DNA from: JBAYST01 sp041676005
Lineage (GTDB): Bacteria; Bacillota_I; Bacilli_A; RFN20; CAG-826
Direction of reading: 5' to 3'
NCBI GenBank assembly: GCA_041676005.1
Contig: JBAYST010000005.1
Span: 1 to 28,535 of the forward strand
Length of the DNA: 28,535 nucleotides
Shown here: piece by piece, positions 6,960 through 14,517 of the stretch
Numbering within the stretch: position 1 is the first letter of the stretch
How the letters are laid out: the number at the start of each line of letters is the position of its first letter
Made by a program: the position numbers and the translations under genes
The notes under the pieces: model-generated
Told to the model about the DNA's origin: nothing
Seen by the model: the letters and a program-made list of their open reading frames with translations, nothing else
Databases searched by the model: none

Positions 6960-8726
6960 ATGAAAATCCAATTACAGGACGGAAGTATTAAAGAAATTGA
7001 AAAAAAATCGGTTGAGGCATTTGAAGTTCTTAACCACTCAACTTCGCATTTGATGGCAGAAGCAATTAAAGCGCTTTATCCAGATGCTAAGTTCGGATTT
7101 GGACCTTCAATTGAAGAAGGATTTTATTATGATGTAGATTTCAATCAAATCGTGATAAATGACGAAGATTTAATTAAAATTGAAAAAAAGATGCGCGAAA
7201 TAGCATCTAAAAATAATAAAATTATTCGTCGTCCAGTGAGTAAAAAAGAAGCTTTAGAAATTTTTAAAGATAATCCATATAAAATCGAACTCATCGAAGG
7301 AATCGAAAATGATATCACCATTTTTTCGACTGGTAATTTCGTAGATCTTTGCGCAGGACCACATCTTTTATCCACCGAACCGATCAAACATTTCAAACTC
7401 CTCAACATCGCAGGTGCTTATTGGCGCGGAGATAGTAAAAATAAACAACTGACAAGAATTTATGGAACTTCTTGGTTTACAAGTGAAGATTTGACAAATT
7501 ATTTAAATTTAGTCGAAGAACGAAAAAGAAGGGACCACCGCGTTTTAGGAAAACAACTCGAATTATTTATGGTCAGTGAATACGGTCCAGGTTTTCCGTT
7601 TTGGCTTCCAAACGGAATGATTTTAAAAAATCAACTCATCGATTATTGGACTAAACAACATATCAAATACGACTATCAATTTGTCGAAACTCCGATTATT
7701 CTTTCTCGTGAACTGTGGGAAATATCAGGACATTGGGATCACTATCGAGCGAATATGTACACGCTTAAAATCGATGAAAAAGATTTTGCGATCAAACCGA
7801 TGAATTGTCCTGGTGGCATTCTCATTTATAAAAACGGAATCCATTCTTATCGTGATCTTCCGATTCGTGCTGCTGAGCTCGGTCGAGTTCATCGTCACGA
7901 AGCAAGCGGTGCTTTAAACGGACTTTTTAGAGTCCGGGCTTTTACTCAAGATGACGCTCACATCTACTGTCGCCGCGATCAAATCAATGATGAAATCGTC
8001 ACTTTACTCCAATTTTTCGATGAAATGTATTCGGTTTTTGGACTCAAATATTCAATTGAACTTTCAACAAGACCTGAAAGCGGTTATATCGGTGATATTT
8101 CTTTATGGGATGAAGCCGAGCAAATTCTCGAAGAAGCGTGCCGTAATTCCGGAAAAGAATTTAAAATCAATCCTGGAGACGGAGCATTTTATGGTCCTAA
8201 ACTAGATTTTAAACTCAAAGATTCTGTCGGAAGAATTTGGCAATGTGGAACAATTCAACTCGATATGAATCTCCCAGGTCGTTTTGAAATGTCTTATATC
8301 GATGATAAAGGCGAAAAAGTGCAACCGATTATGCTCCACCGCGCGTGTTTAGGTTCACTCGAACGTTTTATTGGGATTTTAATCGAACATTACGCCGGAG
8401 CTTTCCCAGTTTGGTTAGCACCACTTCAAATCAATGTTTTACCAGTTAATAATCAATATCATTTGGATTATGCAAAAGAAGTTTGCGCTATATCTAAAGA
8501 AAATGATTTGCGGATCAATTTAGATGACAGTGAAGAAAAACTCGGTTATCGCCTAAGAAATTCACAAGTAAAAAAGATTCCACTCACGATTGTGATTGGA
8601 GATAACGAAGTCGAAAAACGGACTGTGACTTATCGTCGTTATGGTCAAAAAGATCAAGTGACTATTTCTTTAGATGAATTCATTGAAATGGTCAAAAAAG
8701 AAATCGATCAAAAAATCGCATTTTAG
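6960..8726 (+). CDS. thrS: Threonine-tRNA ligase, without a full TGS domain
   Basis: Class II synthetase that charges tRNA-Thr. It has 588 residues against about 640 in E. coli or Bacillus. The difference is at the N-terminus: MKIQLQDGSIKEIEKK resembles the first strands of the TGS domain, but the sequence then jumps after a few residues to the editing domain at NHSTSHLM, so about 50 residues of TGS are missing. The editing site is intact (His26, His30, Cys131, His135). Catalytic zinc ligands are Cys283 in NCPGG, His334 in DDAHIYC, and His460 in IMLHRACLGS, and motif 2 has GRVHRHEASG (308-317). A C-terminal anticodon-binding domain follows from about 485. The ATG has GGGAGG about eight bases upstream and follows the T-box terminator, so the short N-terminus is not an annotation error. 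Expression is controlled by the threonine T-box. Confidence 0.96.
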   Translation: MKIQLQDGSIKEIEKKSVEAFEVLNHSTSHLMAEAIKALYPDAKFGFGPSIEEGFYYDVDFNQIVINDEDLIKIEKKMREIASKNNKIIRRPVSKKEALEIFKDNPYKIELIEGIENDITIFSTGNFVDLCAGPHLLSTEPIKHFKLLNIAGAYWRGDSKNKQLTRIYGTSWFTSEDLTNYLNLVEERKRRDHRVLGKQLELFMVSEYGPGFPFWLPNGMILKNQLIDYWTKQHIKYDYQFVETPIILSRELWEISGHWDHYRANMYTLKIDEKDFAIKPMNCPGGILIYKNGIHSYRDLPIRAAELGRVHRHEASGALNGLFRVRAFTQDDAHIYCRRDQINDEIVTLLQFFDEMYSVFGLKYSIELSTRPESGYIGDISLWDEAEQILEEACRNSGKEFKINPGDGAFYGPKLDFKLKDSVGRIWQCGTIQLDMNLPGRFEMSYIDDKGEKVQPIMLHRACLGSLERFIGILIEHYAGAFPVWLAPLQINVLPVNNQYHLDYAKEVCAISKENDLRINLDDSEEKLGYRLRNSQVKKIPLTIVIGDNEVEKRTVTYRRYGQKDQVTISLDEFIEMVKKEIDQKIAF

Positions 8727-8751
8727 CAATTCAAAAGCTTAATTTTCATTG

Positions 8752-8780
8752 TTGACACTTATCTATGATAATGATATAGT
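8752..8780 (+). promoter_or_regulatory. Strong promoter of infC-rpmI-rplT
   Basis: A perfect TTGACA (8752-8757), a 17-base spacer and TATAGT (8775-8780) form one of the two best sigma-A promoters in the window. It gives a leader of roughly 135 bases before infC. Confidence 0.85.
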
Positions 8781-8799
8781 TTGTTAGCAAAAACAAAGG

Positions 8800-8907
8800 T
8801 AGAAAGAAGAGGCACCCGCTTCTCGCCAGATTGACTGCGTCGATTGGCTAACGCTACAATACTTAGTGCTAAAGTATGTTAACGGGTGCATCTGCACCCG
8901 TTTTTGT
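8800..8907 (+). promoter_or_regulatory. L20-type autoregulatory leader (attenuator) of infC-rpmI-rplT
   Basis: In Bacillus, L20 represses its own operon by favouring a leader terminator. Here hairpin AGAAG/CTTCT (8805-8809 with 8819-8823) exposes GCACCCG (8812-8818) in its loop. That loop is exactly complementary to CGGGTGC (8883-8889), the 5' arm of the terminator. A second stem, ATACTT/AAGTAT around 8859-8876, lies between them. Loop pairing and terminator formation are therefore mutually exclusive, giving an antiterminator/terminator switch. Assignment to the L20 class rests on gene context and this architecture, not on a covariance search. Confidence 0.75.
8881..8907 (+). terminator. Leader terminator upstream of infC
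   Basis: A ten-base-pair stem (8881-8890 with 8893-8902) with a two-base loop is followed by a T run (8901-8905). It is very strong and sits before the first gene, so it must be regulated by attenuation rather than end an upstream unit. Confidence 0.9.
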
Positions 8908-8922
8908 TTAAAAGGAGTGATG

Positions 8923-9504
8923 ATTATAGCTAACTATCCAACTGGCTTTAACAAAAAGCCAAATACCAAGAACACCGATTTAATTAACGGAGCAATTAGG
9001 TTTCCACGAGTTCTTCTTATCGGAAGTCAAGGAGAACAACTTGGAACCATGACTTCTCGTGAAGCGCAATTTAAAGCTAACGAGGCAGGACTTGACCTTT
9101 TATGTGTTGCTCCTAATGCGAATCCGCCCGTTTGTAAATTGATCGATTATGGTAGGTTTCGTTACGAACAGCAAAAGAAAGCAAAAATAGCGAAAAAGAA
9201 CCAACATATCGTCGCCATCAAAGAAGTTCAATTGACTCCACAAATCGGTTTTCATGATATGGAAACAAAAGCACGTAACGCAACCGGTTTTCTCAAAGAA
9301 GGAAATAAAGTGAAAGTCGGAGTCCGCTTCCGTGGTCGCCAATTGGCGCATCCGGAAGTCGGAGAAGAAGTTATAAAAAAATTCATCGAAATGCTCAGCG
9401 AATTTTCCACTGTTGAAAAAACTCCTTCAATGGATGGACGCTGGTTAGTCGCTATTTTAGCGCCAAGAAAGAAGAAAGAAGGAGAAACACCATGCCAAAA
9501 ATGA
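8923..9504 (+). CDS. infC: Translation initiation factor IF-3, probable ATT start
   Basis: IF3 binds the 30S subunit and checks start codon and initiator tRNA choice. The family is clear from NGAIRFPRVLLIGSQGEQLG, VAPNANPPVCKLIDYGRFRY, the FKGR-like VRFRGRQLAHPEVG, and the C-terminal MDGRWLVAILAPRKK. The frame is open from 8866, but that ATG lies upstream of the leader terminator and cannot be the start. AAAGGAG at 8911-8917 decides the position: ATG 8920 is only two bases from it, ATT 8923 is five away, and ATA 8926 is eight away. IF3 genes of E. coli and Bacillus relatives start with ATT so that IF3 limits its own synthesis, so I chose ATT (193 residues). The first about 20 residues before the conserved core are unusual. 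The last 13 bases overlap rpmI. Confidence 0.92.
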   Translation: MIANYPTGFNKKPNTKNTDLINGAIRFPRVLLIGSQGEQLGTMTSREAQFKANEAGLDLLCVAPNANPPVCKLIDYGRFRYEQQKKAKIAKKNQHIVAIKEVQLTPQIGFHDMETKARNATGFLKEGNKVKVGVRFRGRQLAHPEVGEEVIKKFIEMLSEFSTVEKTPSMDGRWLVAILAPRKKKEGETPCQK

Positions 9505-9686
9505 AAAGCAAAAAAGCTTTAACTAAAAGAATTAAAGTAACTGGAAGCGGCAAATTAGTGAGACATTCCGCTTACACTTCACATTTAGCACCCCACAAAA
9601 CTCACAAACAAAAAAGACATGCTCGAAAAGCAAGATTAGTCTCAAATAGCGACTACAAGCGAATCAAGTATCTCATTCAGAAATAG
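9492..9686 (+). CDS. rpmI: 50S ribosomal protein L35
   Basis: Small basic protein of the large subunit, 64 residues. It begins MPKMKSKKALTKRIKVTGSG, the L35 signature, and is rich in Lys, Arg and His. The start ATG lies inside the end of infC in another frame (13-base overlap) and has GGAG seven bases upstream. It is the middle gene of the infC-rpmI-rplT operon and is likely controlled with it by L20. Confidence 0.97.
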   Translation: MPKMKSKKALTKRIKVTGSGKLVRHSAYTSHLAPHKTHKQKRHARKARLVSNSDYKRIKYLIQK

Positions 9687-9700
9687 GAGGATAAGTAAAA

Positions 9701-10054
9701 ATGGCAAGAGTAAAAGGTGGAACAGTTACACACGCCCGCCGCAAAAAAGTTTTAAAACAAGCCAAAGGTTACTTCGGCTCCAAGCACGTCATCTATAAAA
9801 CCGCCAAAGAACAAGTTATGCGTTCATTACGCTACGCGTATATTGACCGCCGCAACATCAAAAGAGATTTCCGCAAACTTTGGATTAGACGGATCAATGC
9901 TGCTTGTAGAATGTGCGATATTTCTTATAGCAAATTCATGTTCGGATTAAAAAATGCTAATGTTCAAGTCAACCGCAAAATGCTCTCTGAATTAGCGATC
10001 AATGACTTTGCCCATTTCCAAGCTTTAGTCGAAATTGCAAAGAAAAACGCTTAA
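9701..10054 (+). CDS. rplT: 50S ribosomal protein L20
   Basis: Early-assembling 23S rRNA-binding protein of 117 residues, the usual length. It contains MARVKGGTVTHARRKKVLK at the N-terminus, the basic helix AKEQVMRSLRYAYIDRRNIK, and the globular end INAACRMCDISYSKFMFGL. AGGAGG directly follows the rpmI stop. In Bacillus this protein is the autogenous repressor acting on the leader upstream of infC, and the leader seen at 8800-8907 fits that role. The operon ends at the hairpin just downstream. Confidence 0.97.
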   Translation: MARVKGGTVTHARRKKVLKQAKGYFGSKHVIYKTAKEQVMRSLRYAYIDRRNIKRDFRKLWIRRINAACRMCDISYSKFMFGLKNANVQVNRKMLSELAINDFAHFQALVEIAKKNA

Positions 10055-10062
10055 TTAATTAC

Positions 10063-10092
10063 AAAAAAACTAGATTGAATATCTAGTTTTTG
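10063..10092. terminator. Bidirectional terminator between rplT and thiI
   Basis: ACTAGAT (10069-10075) pairs with ATCTAGT (10081-10087) around a five-base loop. A runs on the left and T runs on the right let it serve both the rightward infC operon and the leftward ezrA-nifS-thiI operon. Confidence 0.85.
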
Positions 10093-10105
10093 TTTGCTTT
10101 TTTTA

Positions 10106-11281
10106 TTAAAATAAAATTTCTTTTTTAGGAATTATAACAGTTTCAATATTATTTATAGCTTCATCTAAAAGACTTTCCCATTCAAAATTTCGTTCCATTT
10201 TTTCGACTTCATCAAAGTGTGGCATTGTCTTTGGATTTTTTGGCGTAAAAATTGTGCAGCAATCTTCAAAAGGGCGAATAGAAATATCGTAAGTCTCAAT
10301 TTTTTTAGCGATTTTAATGATTTCGCTTTTATCTAAAACTGCGCAAGGACGAATGATCGGTAGATTGGTGACCGAATTGATCACTTTCAATGAATGAAGT
10401 GTTTGACTAGCAACTTGTCCAATCGATTCGCCCGTTGCTAGACAAAGACATTTTTTATATTTTGCTAATCGTTCTGCAAGTCTTAACATCATTCTTCTCA
10501 TAATAGTAATTGCATAAGATTCATCTACATTAGCGTAAATCGCTTCTTGAATTTTAGTAAAATGCATGATGTGAAGTTTGATCGGTTCTTGATATCGATT
10601 GAGTTTAGTTAAAATATCTACCAACTTATAAATAACGCCGGTTTGTGTGTAAGGCGGAGAAGCAAAATGAATGCATTCAAGAGTGATTCCGCGCCTGAGA
10701 AGTAGATAACTTGCAACGGGAGAGTCAATTCCACCACTTAACATCATCATCGCTTTTCCAGCCATCCCAAGAGGTAAACCACCGCTTCCTAAAAATGTTT
10801 TAGTAAAAATATATGTCGCTTCATCTCTAACTTCTATCGAAAGCAGAATGTCGGGATTATGAACATCCACTTTTAAATCAGTATTTTTTAAAATGAGTGG
10901 CGCGACTTTGCGAATTATCTCATCGGAAACAATCGGAAACTTTTTATTGCTTCTTTTACATGTCACCTTAAATGTTTTTCCTTCTTCTTGCTTAATTAAT
11001 TCAAAAGAGGAACGAACAATTTCATCGAGTTCAGAAACGCATTTATGGACAAGGGACATCGCGTATATTCCACTGACATCTTTTAGTCTTTCAATCACCG
11101 GAGCACCATCAGAACCATGTAAAGCAATGTAAATGTGATCATATCTTCTTTCAAAAGTCAAAGAAGGAAAATCACTCAAAGCTTTCCGAACATTTAGATC
11201 AAGACGTGCGATAAAATCTTTCTTATTTTTTCCTTTGGTCGACAGTTCTCCAAAACGAATCATGATATGATCGTATTTCAT
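10106..11281 (-). CDS. thiI: tRNA 4-thiouridine synthetase ThiI
   Basis: Adenylates U8 of tRNA and inserts sulfur to make 4-thiouridine; in some bacteria it also supplies sulfur for thiamin. The 391 residues comprise an N-terminal ferredoxin-like and THUMP region (about 1-165) and a PP-loop ATPase domain with MLSGGIDSPVASYLL (180-194) and CLATGESIGQVASQTLHS. A DCCTIFTPKNPKT segment near the C-terminus is typical. There is no C-terminal rhodanese domain, as in Bacillus, so sulfur must come directly from a dedicated cysteine desulfurase. That partner is encoded immediately upstream and overlaps by ATGA, a strong sign of coupled translation. AGGAG lies seven bases before the ATG. Confidence 0.95.
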   Translation of the reverse strand: MKYDHIMIRFGELSTKGKNKKDFIARLDLNVRKALSDFPSLTFERRYDHIYIALHGSDGAPVIERLKDVSGIYAMSLVHKCVSELDEIVRSSFELIKQEEGKTFKVTCKRSNKKFPIVSDEIIRKVAPLILKNTDLKVDVHNPDILLSIEVRDEATYIFTKTFLGSGGLPLGMAGKAMMMLSGGIDSPVASYLLLRRGITLECIHFASPPYTQTGVIYKLVDILTKLNRYQEPIKLHIMHFTKIQEAIYANVDESYAITIMRRMMLRLAERLAKYKKCLCLATGESIGQVASQTLHSLKVINSVTNLPIIRPCAVLDKSEIIKIAKKIETYDISIRPFEDCCTIFTPKNPKTMPHFDEVEKMERNFEWESLLDEAINNIETVIIPKKEILF

Positions 11282-12405
11282 CGTATTTCTCCTAAAATCT
11301 CCGTTAAAGTCGAAATAAAACTTTCAACTTCTTCTAATGTGTTCAAATGCGAAAATGAAACTCGAATCGTATTTTTAGCTCTTTGCTCATCGTGACTCAT
11401 CGCTTCAAGGACATGAGAAATCGGCTCATGACGCGAAGAACACGCACTGACACTTGAAACCATAATGTCTCGTTTTGAAAGTGCTTCGACGACTACGCTT
11501 GCTTTTTTATTTTTCAAAGAAAAATTGACAATATATGGATTTTCAGTTGAATGTGAATTGAGAATAACTACTTGGGAATTCACCAAAAGCCAATCTTTAA
11601 GTTTGTCGGCTAATGTTTTTACGTGTTCATTTCTTTCCTTAAAATTATCTAAACTGAGTCTGATTGTTTTAGCAAAGGCACCTGCCATTGCAACATCGTT
11701 AGTTCCGCTGCGAAGACCATTTTCTTGTTCGCCACCATGATTAAGAGAAGTGAGTTTAATATTTTTCTTTTTGATTAGCACCCCGCAGCTTTTTAATCCG
11801 TTGATTTTATGAGCAGAAATCGTGATCATATCGACATTTGAATAATCGATTTTTACTTTTCCAAGTGCTTGAACTGCATCAACATGAAACGCGATTTTTT
11901 TATAATTAACAATGATATCAGCAATTTTTTCAATTGGATTAACGACCCCAATTTCATTATTCACCGCCATGATCGAAACGAGAATCGTGTCGCTTCTAAT
12001 TGTCTGCTTTAATTCATCAAGGTCAATATTTCCATTTTCATCAATGTTCAAATAAGAGACATTGAAGCCGTATTCTCTTTCTAATTCTCTAACAGTTTCT
12101 AAAACTGAAGGATGTTCAATTTTTGAAACAATGAGATGTTTGCCATTAGCCTTATTTCTAAGCGCATAACCTTTAATGGCTAAATTATTAGACTCGGTTG
12201 CTCCACTAGTAAAAACCAAATCACAATTTTCAAGCTGTAAAGAAGTGAGAATTTGCCTTCGAGCCAGTTCCAAAATTCGGTTCGTTTCTTGCCCAAAGAT
12301 ATGTGAAGAAGCAGGGTTGGCATAATGTTTCTTTGTTAAATCGATATATGTTTTTAAAATTTCCGGGTCGACAAGAGTAGTCGAAGCATTATCAAAATAA
12401 ATCAT
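11278..12405 (-). CDS. nifS: Cysteine desulfurase (NifS/IscS type), sulfur donor for ThiI
   Basis: PLP enzyme that converts cysteine to alanine and carries the sulfur as a persulfide. In 375 residues it shows YFDNASTT (3-10), TSGATESNN (66-74), His98 in IEHPS, Asp176 and Gln179 for PLP, Lys200 in ISAHK as Schiff base, GLRSGTNDV (230-238), and catalytic Cys322 in SVSACSS. Its position between ezrA and thiI matches NifZ of Bacillus, which serves ThiI, so tRNA thiolation is the favoured role over general Fe-S assembly. The start ATG shares one base with the ezrA stop (TAATG), and the thiI start overlaps its own stop. Its ribosome binding site is weak, so it probably depends on re-initiation after ezrA. 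Confidence 0.94.
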   Translation of the reverse strand: MIYFDNASTTLVDPEILKTYIDLTKKHYANPASSHIFGQETNRILELARRQILTSLQLENCDLVFTSGATESNNLAIKGYALRNKANGKHLIVSKIEHPSVLETVRELEREYGFNVSYLNIDENGNIDLDELKQTIRSDTILVSIMAVNNEIGVVNPIEKIADIIVNYKKIAFHVDAVQALGKVKIDYSNVDMITISAHKINGLKSCGVLIKKKNIKLTSLNHGGEQENGLRSGTNDVAMAGAFAKTIRLSLDNFKERNEHVKTLADKLKDWLLVNSQVVILNSHSTENPYIVNFSLKNKKASVVVEALSKRDIMVSSVSACSSRHEPISHVLEAMSHDEQRAKNTIRVSFSHLNTLEEVESFISTLTEILGEIR

Positions 12406-14141
12406 TAATTGTTTCCAGTGCTAATGTCATCAACGTGTTGCTTTTTAAGCAAATCAATCACGTCGTGGTAAGCTTTTTCAAAATCACCCTGATAAAATTC
12501 TTTTTCACAAATATTCAATTGCTGATGGACGTCGGTTTGATGCATCCGGTCGCGATTTGCATAGACAATTGCAGATTCTGCAAGTTGTTCGACACTTATT
12601 TCTTTTTCGATTTCATCGCATGTGGCATTAGCAATTGTCTTCAACTCGTTAACTTTTTCGTTGATCAAAGAAACATTTATTGGAATCGCTTTGATATGAC
12701 CGTCGATTTCATTTAATAGCGTATAACAAGTGGAAATTTTATCGTTAAACTGCACGGTGTGTTCGGGAATATTAATTTTTCTTACCAGAGTCTCGCATTG
12801 CTTCAAACGGTAAAAATAAGAAAAAACCATTGTATAAGCTTCTTCGCTAGAAACTCGAAGGTTTTCTATGAAGACTTTAAACTCATCGACACCAGCGCGC
12901 GCAATTTCATAATCCTCAACCAAGGCATCAAGTTTATTTTTTAAAATTGAATAAGGCTGTTTTGTCGATGAATGAATGTACGTATCGAGCAATCTCTTCG
13001 CTGTTCCTAATTTATTGACATTCTCTTTTAAAATTTCAATCTTTTCATTATCTTCGTCTTCAGTAGCGTAGACACGATTCATCTCTGGAATAATAGAACA
13101 AAGACGTAAAAAAGTTTTTTCGAGATTGACGACATTTTGGTAAGCGGCATCAGAATTGCTGACAAAGTATTCTTTTGCCTCTTTTTCTTTGAGAAAGTTC
13201 TCTTTCATCGTTTCGATTTCAAGTCGAATTTGGTCGGCGGTCTCAACGATTCCGCTCGTATCTAAAGAAATTAATTTTTTCTTCATCGTCTCAACACGCG
13301 CGTTATATGAATTGAGAGCTTGAGAAATCATCAGATGATGAAGGGGATATTTTTCACTGATCATTTGCTTTTCATCTTCAATTAACTCATTGATCTTTTC
13401 AGGAAGTATATTATTGATTAAAACGCAGAGTTTTGGCATTTTCTCTAATGTTTCTCGTGTGACCCCTAGAACTTTTGAAATCGTTGGAATTATCAAGTTC
13501 GCTTCTTCATATTCAGCGCTTTCAATATGAGTTTCAAATTCGACAAATTTCTTTTCGATTTTAACGAAAACTTTTTCAAATGATGCAGCGACCATTTCTA
13601 AATCCGAACTACTTGCGTAAAAGATTTGCTTGACTGAGCGAAAATCTTCTTTCAATTTCAAAATCTTTTGCCGTGCATCTTCTTCTGGTTTGATGAGTTT
13701 TGTCAAATCAGAATCGAGTTCTAAAACACTTTTTTCAAATATTTCCACCGCTTTCCGGCCTTCAGCAATTGTTTTTTTAATATTTCGATATTGTTTAGAA
13801 GCGATCAGAGCGTTGAGTTGTTTGACGACGCCTTCGGCAAACTTATCATCGATTCCATAAATTTGTTTAAAACGTTTTGAAAATTCATTATATATATCTC
13901 CGTAGAGCAAGTTGGTACGAGAAATGAGTTCAATTCTTTTGATATATTGTGAATCTTGACCGATGAGTAAGGCATCTAAATATGAATACTTTCTCTCTAA
14001 TTCGCGAATTTGGCGATTCGCAGATTTTCGAATAAAAACGAATTTGATCAAAATAAAAATCAAAACTCCTAAAAATATTGCACCGCCAATACTTCCGGTA
14101 ATAAGGGCAATTAATTGACCGTTTTCAAGCAGAATTATCAT
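12405..14141 (-). CDS. ezrA: Septation ring formation regulator EzrA
   Basis: Membrane-anchored negative regulator of FtsZ ring assembly that also links the ring to wall synthesis in Firmicutes. The 578-residue protein (562 in B. subtilis) has one N-terminal membrane segment at about residues 11-35, followed directly by basic residues (FIRKS), so the long remainder is cytoplasmic. That remainder is almost entirely charged coiled coil, as in spectrin-like EzrA. NLLYGDIYNEFSKRFKQIYG lies at about 76-95. AAGGAGG six bases before the ATG is the best ribosome binding site of this operon. Synteny (ezrA-nifS-thiI) supports the name more than any single motif. Its presence implies an FtsZ-based, probably walled or recently wall-less, cell. 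Confidence 0.88.
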   Translation of the reverse strand: MIILLENGQLIALITGSIGGAIFLGVLIFILIKFVFIRKSANRQIRELERKYSYLDALLIGQDSQYIKRIELISRTNLLYGDIYNEFSKRFKQIYGIDDKFAEGVVKQLNALIASKQYRNIKKTIAEGRKAVEIFEKSVLELDSDLTKLIKPEEDARQKILKLKEDFRSVKQIFYASSSDLEMVAASFEKVFVKIEKKFVEFETHIESAEYEEANLIIPTISKVLGVTRETLEKMPKLCVLINNILPEKINELIEDEKQMISEKYPLHHLMISQALNSYNARVETMKKKLISLDTSGIVETADQIRLEIETMKENFLKEKEAKEYFVSNSDAAYQNVVNLEKTFLRLCSIIPEMNRVYATEDEDNEKIEILKENVNKLGTAKRLLDTYIHSSTKQPYSILKNKLDALVEDYEIARAGVDEFKVFIENLRVSSEEAYTMVFSYFYRLKQCETLVRKINIPEHTVQFNDKISTCYTLLNEIDGHIKAIPINVSLINEKVNELKTIANATCDEIEKEISVEQLAESAIVYANRDRMHQTDVHQQLNICEKEFYQGDFEKAYHDVIDLLKKQHVDDISTGNN

Positions 14142-14323
14142 TGTTTTCCTCCTTACGAGCGAGATGAATTTACATGAGATAAATCACATGTACCGCTATC
14201 TTATTCTAATGAGTGAAGACCAGAAATAAAACAAAATAATCTAAGATTATCAAAATGTGGAGAAAGATTTTTTTATTTATCATTTTTTTAATGAAGAAAA
14301 ATCACAGTTTTTATGAAAAATGA
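14142..14323. promoter_or_regulatory. Upstream region of ezrA with a near-perfect inverted repeat
   Basis: ACATGAGAT-AA-ATCACATGT (14172-14191) is a 20-base inverted repeat with one mismatched pair, 31 bases before the ezrA start. Possible -10 sequences for ezrA on the minus strand, such as TAGAAT, occur just upstream near 14205-14215, but I could not fix a convincing -35. The rest, to 14323, is AT-rich with no gene visible. Confidence 0.4.
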
Positions 14324-14352
14324 TTGACTAAAATTCTATACTTACGTATAGT
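14324..14352 (+). promoter_or_regulatory. Strong rpsD promoter
   Basis: TTGACT (14324-14329), a 17-base spacer and TATAGT (14347-14352) form a near-consensus sigma-A promoter. An inverted repeat, CTATAC-TTAC-GTATAG (14336-14351), covers the spacer and most of the -10, so a protein bound there could block the promoter. Confidence 0.85.
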
Positions 14353-14357
14353 ATTAA

Positions 14358-14510
14358 CTGCATGTAATGCAGCAGACAAATATAACCTGTCCGACGTCTA
14401 AACACATTTGAGGGAAGTAACTAATGCTACTATGCGAAACCCATTTATTGGACATCCGAGGTAAAGAATTTGTCCCTATTCATTATTTGCCAACAAATAA
14501 AGAAAGGAGA
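14358..14510 (+). promoter_or_regulatory. Structured rpsD leader, probable S4-binding autoregulatory RNA
   Basis: About 150 bases separate the predicted transcription start from the rpsD ribosome binding site. Pairings I can trace: hairpin CTGCAT/ATGCAG (14358-14363 with 14367-14372); outer stem GACAAAT/ATTTGTC (14375-14381 with 14468-14474); inner stem TGTCC/GGACA (14388-14392 with 14450-14454); and hairpin TTATTTG/CAAATAA (14483-14489 with 14494-14500) directly before AAAGGAG. Firmicutes rpsD genes are known to be repressed by S4 binding a structured leader. Context and nested long-range stems fit that class. Confidence 0.7.
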
Positions 14511-14517
14511 AATATTA

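Noticed and set aside
8866..8922. Longer infC start at ATG 8866
   Set aside because: This extension reads through the leader terminator hairpin and has no family similarity; the ribosome binding site at 8911 points to a later start.
14470..14517. N-terminal extension of rpsD
   Set aside because: It falls in the structured leader; the conserved S4 N-terminus and AAAGGAG place the start at 14518.
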